Shown here: in pieces, positions 60,410-64,000 of the stretch
Numbering within the stretch: the stretch's first letter is position 1
Layout of the letters: each line of letters opens with the position of its first letter
Assembly (NCBI RefSeq): GCF_018860805.1
Contig: NZ_JAHKQR010000001.1
Coordinates: forward strand, 248,001-312,000
DNA length: 64,000 nucleotides
Source of the DNA: Aestuariibacter sp. A3R04
GTDB lineage: Bacteria; Pseudomonadota; Gammaproteobacteria; Enterobacterales; Alteromonadaceae
Reading direction: 5' to 3'
Program-made: the position numbers and the translations under genes
The notes under the pieces: model-generated
What the model was told of the DNA's origin: nothing
Database searches by the model: none
Seen by the model: the letters and a program-made list of their open reading frames with translations, nothing else

Positions 60410-62602
60410 ATGGCTTTCAATCCAAGTGAATTCAAACATGTAAACTACCTTTGGAAAGATGAAGACGTAAGTGATTTATCTCCAGTAGAAAACCTTGTTT
60501 ACCGCTCGAACAAACTAGGCGACGATCAACGAATTACCAATACTGGTGGCGGTAATACATCAGCAAAGATCATGGAAAAAGACCCGCTTTCCGGTGAAGA
60601 AGTGGAAGTTCTCTGGGTGAAAGGCTCTGGTGGTGATTTACGCACATCTAAAGTAGAAAACTTCTCTTCTCTTTACATGGATAAACTCATCGCTCTTCAG
60701 GACATATACAACTCTGCAGACGAAGTCGGTGTGAAAACACAAATAGAAGACGATATGGTAGCCATGTATCGTCATGCCACCTTCAATCTAAATCCTAGAG
60801 CTACCTCCATCGATACACCCCTTCACGCCTTTATTCCATATAAGCATGTCGATCACATGCATCCGAATTCTGTCATCGCCGTCGCGGCCAGTAAAAATTG
60901 TAAGGCCTTGACGAAGGAAATTTTTGGTGACGAATTGATTTGGACTGAGTGGCAGCGCCCTGGTTTTGATCTAGGTCTCAAGCTGCAGCAAATCTGTCGC
61001 GATTACCCGGATGCAAAAGGGGTTATTTTAGCTGGCCACGGAGTGATTAATTGGGCAAATGACAGCAAAGCGTGTTACCAGTTAAGCCTTGATATCATTG
61101 AAAAGGCTGCGCGTTACATTGAAAGTCACGACAAAGGCGACATGACTTTCGGTGGGCAAAAATATGCAAAGCTAGCGCAAAGCGAAAGAGAGGCAGTTCT
61201 CGCAGAAGTACTGCCTTACTTACGAGGTTTGGTATCAGGTGAAAATAAACTGATTGGAACGGTACAAGATGATGATGACGTGTTGCGTTTTGTAAACAGT
61301 GCAGATGCCCCGCGTTTGGCAGACCTCGGAACATCATGCCCAGACCATTTTTTACGGACAAAAATAAAGCCGCTGTACGTAGAGTGGAACCCCGAAACTG
61401 ATTCAGTAGAAAAGCTTAAAACACTGTTAGCAGAAGGCGTGGCAAAGTACAAAGAAGATTACAGTGCTTACTATGAAAAATGCAAGCATGACAATTCACC
61501 AGCGCAGCGTGCATCATCACCGTCTATTTGCCTAATACCCGGTGTGGGGATGGTTGCATGGGGTAAAAACAAGTCTGAATCTCGTGTAACAGCAGAGTTT
61601 TACAATTGTGCTATTGAAGTTATGCGGGGGGCAGAAGCCATTGATGAATATGTCGCGCTACCTCAGCAAGAAGCCTTCGATATAGAGTACTGGTTACTCG
61701 AAGAAGCTAAACTGCAACGCATGCCAAAAGAAGCGCCTCTAGCCCGAGATGTTGTTGTTGTTATTGGCGCTGGCGATGGCATAGGAAAAGCCACTGCCCA
61801 CAGAGTAGCGCGTGAAGGTGCTCATGTTGTGTGTGCCGACTTGCGCTTAGAAAATGCAAAAGCGACGGCTGAAGAACTTGAAGCTATTTACGGCAAGGGC
61901 ATTGGTGTGGCTGGCACGGGGATTTCATCGTGCGGCCCTGCAATTGCACTGCAGGTTGATATAACTAAACGCGAGACTGTGGAAGCGTTGTTCAGGAATG
62001 TTGCTCTAGCGTATGGTGGCATAGATAGTGTAATTGTAACCGCAGGCGTTTTCATTGCTGAAGGTGATGATCTCGCTAAAAACGATGAAGTGTTTGAACT
62101 GAGCTTTAACGTTAATGTGAAAGGGGGTTATGTCGTCGCTTCAGAAGCCCAAAAATTGTGGGAAAAGCAGGGCCTGAAAGGAAAGATGGTATTAACCACC
62201 AGTGTTAACGGTGCGGTATCAAAGAAAGGTTCATTGGCTTACGATACAAGTAAATCTGCGGCGAATCACTTAGTGAGAGAGTTAGCTGTGACTTTGGCTC
62301 CGCTGGTGAATGTTAATGCGCTGGCGCCTGCAACAGTTGTACAGGGAAGTAGCATGTTCCCTCGGGATCGCGTCATTTCTTCATTAACCAAATACGACAT
62401 CCCGTTTAATGAGTCCGATTCAACAGAAGAACTGCGCACTCGGCTCGCCGAATTTTATGCGCAGAGAACACTGACAAAATCGCCCATTACACCAGAGGAT
62501 CAAGCTGAGGCTGCTTACCTCCTTGTATCTGGACAACTAATGAAAACGACTGGCCAAATTATTAGTGTAGACGGTGGTTTGCACGAAGCCTTCCTACGCT
62601 AG
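60410..62602 (+). CDS. rhaEW: Bifunctional rhamnulose-1-phosphate aldolase / short-chain dehydrogenase
   Basis: A 730-residue fusion as in Bacillus YuxG. Residues about 1-430 are a class II aldolase (TNTGGGNTSAKI near 43-54, HAFIPYKHVDHMHPNSVIA near 139-157 with metal-binding His residues, LAGHGVINW), which splits rhamnulose-1-phosphate to DHAP and L-lactaldehyde. Residues about 445-730 are a short-chain dehydrogenase: GAGDGIGKATAHR near 451-463, and catalytic Tyr and Lys in YDTSKSAANHL; it would oxidise lactaldehyde. Ribosome site AGGA lies 8 bp before the ATG. rhaI follows by 9 bp. Confidence 0.93.
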   Translation: MAFNPSEFKHVNYLWKDEDVSDLSPVENLVYRSNKLGDDQRITNTGGGNTSAKIMEKDPLSGEEVEVLWVKGSGGDLRTSKVENFSSLYMDKLIALQDIYNSADEVGVKTQIEDDMVAMYRHATFNLNPRATSIDTPLHAFIPYKHVDHMHPNSVIAVAASKNCKALTKEIFGDELIWTEWQRPGFDLGLKLQQICRDYPDAKGVILAGHGVINWANDSKACYQLSLDIIEKAARYIESHDKGDMTFGGQKYAKLAQSEREAVLAEVLPYLRGLVSGENKLIGTVQDDDDVLRFVNSADAPRLADLGTSCPDHFLRTKIKPLYVEWNPETDSVEKLKTLLAEGVAKYKEDYSAYYEKCKHDNSPAQRASSPSICLIPGVGMVAWGKNKSESRVTAEFYNCAIEVMRGAEAIDEYVALPQQEAFDIEYWLLEEAKLQRMPKEAPLARDVVVVIGAGDGIGKATAHRVAREGAHVVCADLRLENAKATAEELEAIYGKGIGVAGTGISSCGPAIALQVDITKRETVEALFRNVALAYGGIDSVIVTAGVFIAEGDDLAKNDEVFELSFNVNVKGGYVVASEAQKLWEKQGLKGKMVLTTSVNGAVSKKGSLAYDTSKSAANHLVRELAVTLAPLVNVNALAPATVVQGSSMFPRDRVISSLTKYDIPFNESDSTEELRTRLAEFYAQRTLTKSPITPEDQAEAAYLLVSGQLMKTTGQIISVDGGLHEAFLR

Positions 62603-62611
62603 GAGTATATT

Positions 62612-63907
62612 ATGTTACGTAGAATAGAATCAGCGCTCGTAAGCGAAAAAAATGAAGAATTGTACAGCAACCTCAAGTCTGACTACGACGCGTTAGCGGA
62701 AAAGCTTGCGCGCGACGGTATTGATATTGAGAAATTTACCAAGGCCGCCGAAGATTTCCAAATTGCCGTTCCGTCTTGGGGAACGGGCACAGGTGGAACC
62801 AGATTCGCGCGTTTCCCTCTCAAAGGTGAACCTCGCAATATCTATGAAAAACTTGAAGATTGTGCAGTTATTAACGAGTTGTCAGGGTGCACAGATAGCG
62901 TTTCTCCTCATTTTCCGTGGGACAAAGTGGATGATTTCAGTGCACTAAAACAAGTGTCTGATGAATACGGTATCAAGTGGGTATCTGTTAACTCCAATAC
63001 GTTTCAAGATCAGCCAGGTCAGGAAGTGTCGTATAAATATGGTAGCCTAAGTAACACTCAGGCGGCGTCACGCGAACTGGCCATCCAACACAACCTTGAT
63101 TGCATCGAGTACGGTAAGGCTTTGGGAGCAAAGAGTTTAACAGTCTGGGTGGGCGACGGTTCGAATCATCCCGGACAGCAACACTTTCAGCGGGCTTTTG
63201 AGCGCTATTTGTCAAGTATGGAAAAAATCTATGCGGGGCTGCCTGAAGACTGGGAAATGCATATTGAACACAAAATGTTTGAGCCGGCATTTTACTCTAC
63301 AGTTATTCAGGACTGGGGGTCGAATATTCTCGCCGCCATGCACTTAGGTCCTAAATGTAAGTCACTGGTTGACCTTGGGCACCATGCTCCTAATACCAAT
63401 ATTGAAATGATCGTTTCGCGCCTGATTCAGTTCAAGAAGCTGGGCGGTTTCCACTTTAATGACAGTAAATACGGTGATGACGACTTAGATAGTGGTTCAC
63501 TGCACCCGTATCAACAATTTCTTATTTTCAATGAGTTGGTTGATGCAGAGTACCGCCAGCAAGATGAATTTAATCCTTCTTATATGTTGGATCAATCCCA
63601 CAATGTAACTGACCCCATAGAAAGCCTGATTATTTCGGCTATTGAGGTACAGAGCTCCTACATTAAGGCGTTACTCGTCAACAGAGAAGCGCTTTACGGT
63701 TATCAGGAGAGCAATGACGCTATGATGGCCTCTTTGGAGCTCAAAAAAGCATTCAATGTGGATGTTACGCCGATTCTTGCTATGGCGCGTTATCGGAAAT
63801 CGGCTGCGATCAATCCTATAGGTGCATACCGGTCTGTTGATTATCGAGCGTTAATGGAAAAAGAACGCCCACGCGATCCTAATGCCAGTGGTTCAGGCAT
63901 AGTATAG
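62612..63907 (+). CDS. rhaI: L-rhamnose isomerase (RhaI type)
   Basis: A 431-residue TIM-barrel enzyme that converts L-rhamnose to L-rhamnulose. It is of the RhaI type found in Pseudomonas and Rhizobium, not the E. coli RhaA type: FPLKGEPRNIYEKLEDCAVI, PHFPWDKVDD, SLTVWVGDGSNHPGQQHFQR, HIEHKMFEPAFYSTVIQDWG and GFHFNDSKYGDDDLDSGSL carry the metal-binding residues. AGGAG lies 6 bp before the ATG. It is the last gene of the window; the 93 bp after it contain an imperfect TTTGTAG/CTACAAA repeat and no gene. Confidence 0.95.
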   Translation: MLRRIESALVSEKNEELYSNLKSDYDALAEKLARDGIDIEKFTKAAEDFQIAVPSWGTGTGGTRFARFPLKGEPRNIYEKLEDCAVINELSGCTDSVSPHFPWDKVDDFSALKQVSDEYGIKWVSVNSNTFQDQPGQEVSYKYGSLSNTQAASRELAIQHNLDCIEYGKALGAKSLTVWVGDGSNHPGQQHFQRAFERYLSSMEKIYAGLPEDWEMHIEHKMFEPAFYSTVIQDWGSNILAAMHLGPKCKSLVDLGHHAPNTNIEMIVSRLIQFKKLGGFHFNDSKYGDDDLDSGSLHPYQQFLIFNELVDAEYRQQDEFNPSYMLDQSHNVTDPIESLIISAIEVQSSYIKALLVNREALYGYQESNDAMMASLELKKAFNVDVTPILAMARYRKSAAINPIGAYRSVDYRALMEKERPRDPNASGSGIV

Positions 63908-64000
63908 GATTTGTAGCAATCACGTCATGTCTGTACCCTACAAACACGACTGAATAAGAACAATAATAAAAGTAGTAGTTAGAAGATCTTTTGTCGTTAA

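Noticed and set aside
1..64000. Transposases, integrases, tRNA genes or attachment sites
   Set aside because: None recognised on either strand, so I cannot support recent mobile-element insertion, although the locus may still be transferred as a block.

Overview
The window reads as a chromosomal or megaplasmid segment from a marine gammaproteobacterium of the Alteromonas type. This is inferred from TonB-dependent uptake without SusC/SusD pairs, many lipoprotein carbohydrate enzymes, TRAP transport and moderate GC content; there is no rRNA or other taxonomic marker. Nearly all of it is one large polysaccharide utilisation locus. The combination of PL24- and PL25-type ulvan lyases, a GH105 unsaturated uronyl hydrolase, three alpha-L-rhamnosidases (two GH78, one GH106), nine sulfatases and complete rhamnose and unsaturated-uronate catabolic modules points to ulvan, the sulfated rhamnose/uronic acid polysaccharide of green algae (Ulva).

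Layout. 0.1-1.4 kb: a DUF4861 lipoprotein and L-rhamnose mutarotase. 1.5-5.0 kb: three-subunit proton-translocating transhydrogenase (pntAA-pntAB-pntB) and a YgjV-like membrane protein. 5.0-14.9 kb (minus strand): a six-gene degradative operon with a GH145/PL42-like beta-propeller, a sulfatase, PL25 lyase, GH105, GH78 and a second sulfatase. 15.3-20.8 kb (plus): sulfatase, GH78, a short unassigned ORF and a DUF1080 lipoprotein. 21.0-25.5 kb (minus): three tandem sulfatases. 25.7-26.6 kb: a nucleoside-hydrolase-like lipoprotein. 27.0-30.1 kb (minus): the TonB-dependent receptor. 30.7-35.4 kb (plus): a sulfatase-GH39-like fusion and a Sel1/TonB-like periplasmic protein. 35.4-37.9 kb (minus): a two-domain protein, PL25 propeller plus heparin-lyase-I/glucuronan-lyase-like jelly roll. 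38.1-41.4 kb: GH106. 41.4-42.9 kb (minus): a sulfatase with a Tat signal. 43.1-46.7 kb (plus): a PL24 lyase ending in a dockerin, followed 9 bp later by a small membrane-anchored cohesin-like protein. 46.7-48.4 kb (minus): a beta-helix protein. 48.8-52.0 kb: NCS1-like permease and a sulfatase. 52.2-57.6 kb: kdgK, a TRAP transporter, kduD and kduI. 57.7-63.9 kb: a DeoR-type regulator, a rhamnulokinase-like kinase, a bifunctional rhamnulose-1-phosphate aldolase/dehydrogenase and L-rhamnose isomerase.

How it works together (inference from families). Lyases cut ulvan at the cell surface and the TonB receptor imports oligomers. Sulfatases, rhamnosidases, the GH39-like domain and GH105 reduce them to rhamnose and unsaturated uronate. 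Inner-membrane carriers (TRAP, perhaps the NCS1-like permease) take these in. KduI, KduD and KdgK convert the uronate to KDPG. RhaM, RhaI, the kinase and RhaEW convert rhamnose to DHAP and lactate or related C3 products. No KDPG aldolase, xylose pathway, sulfatase-maturing enzyme or exosortase is encoded in the window, so these must lie elsewhere.

The most unusual observations are the adjacent dockerin-lyase/cohesin-anchor pair (a possible one-enzyme surface complex for ulvan), the double-lyase fusion, the sulfatase-GH39 fusion, and a set of AT-rich inverted repeats (roughly AATCA-N4/5-TGATT) in front of operons, which may be operators of a shared regulon.
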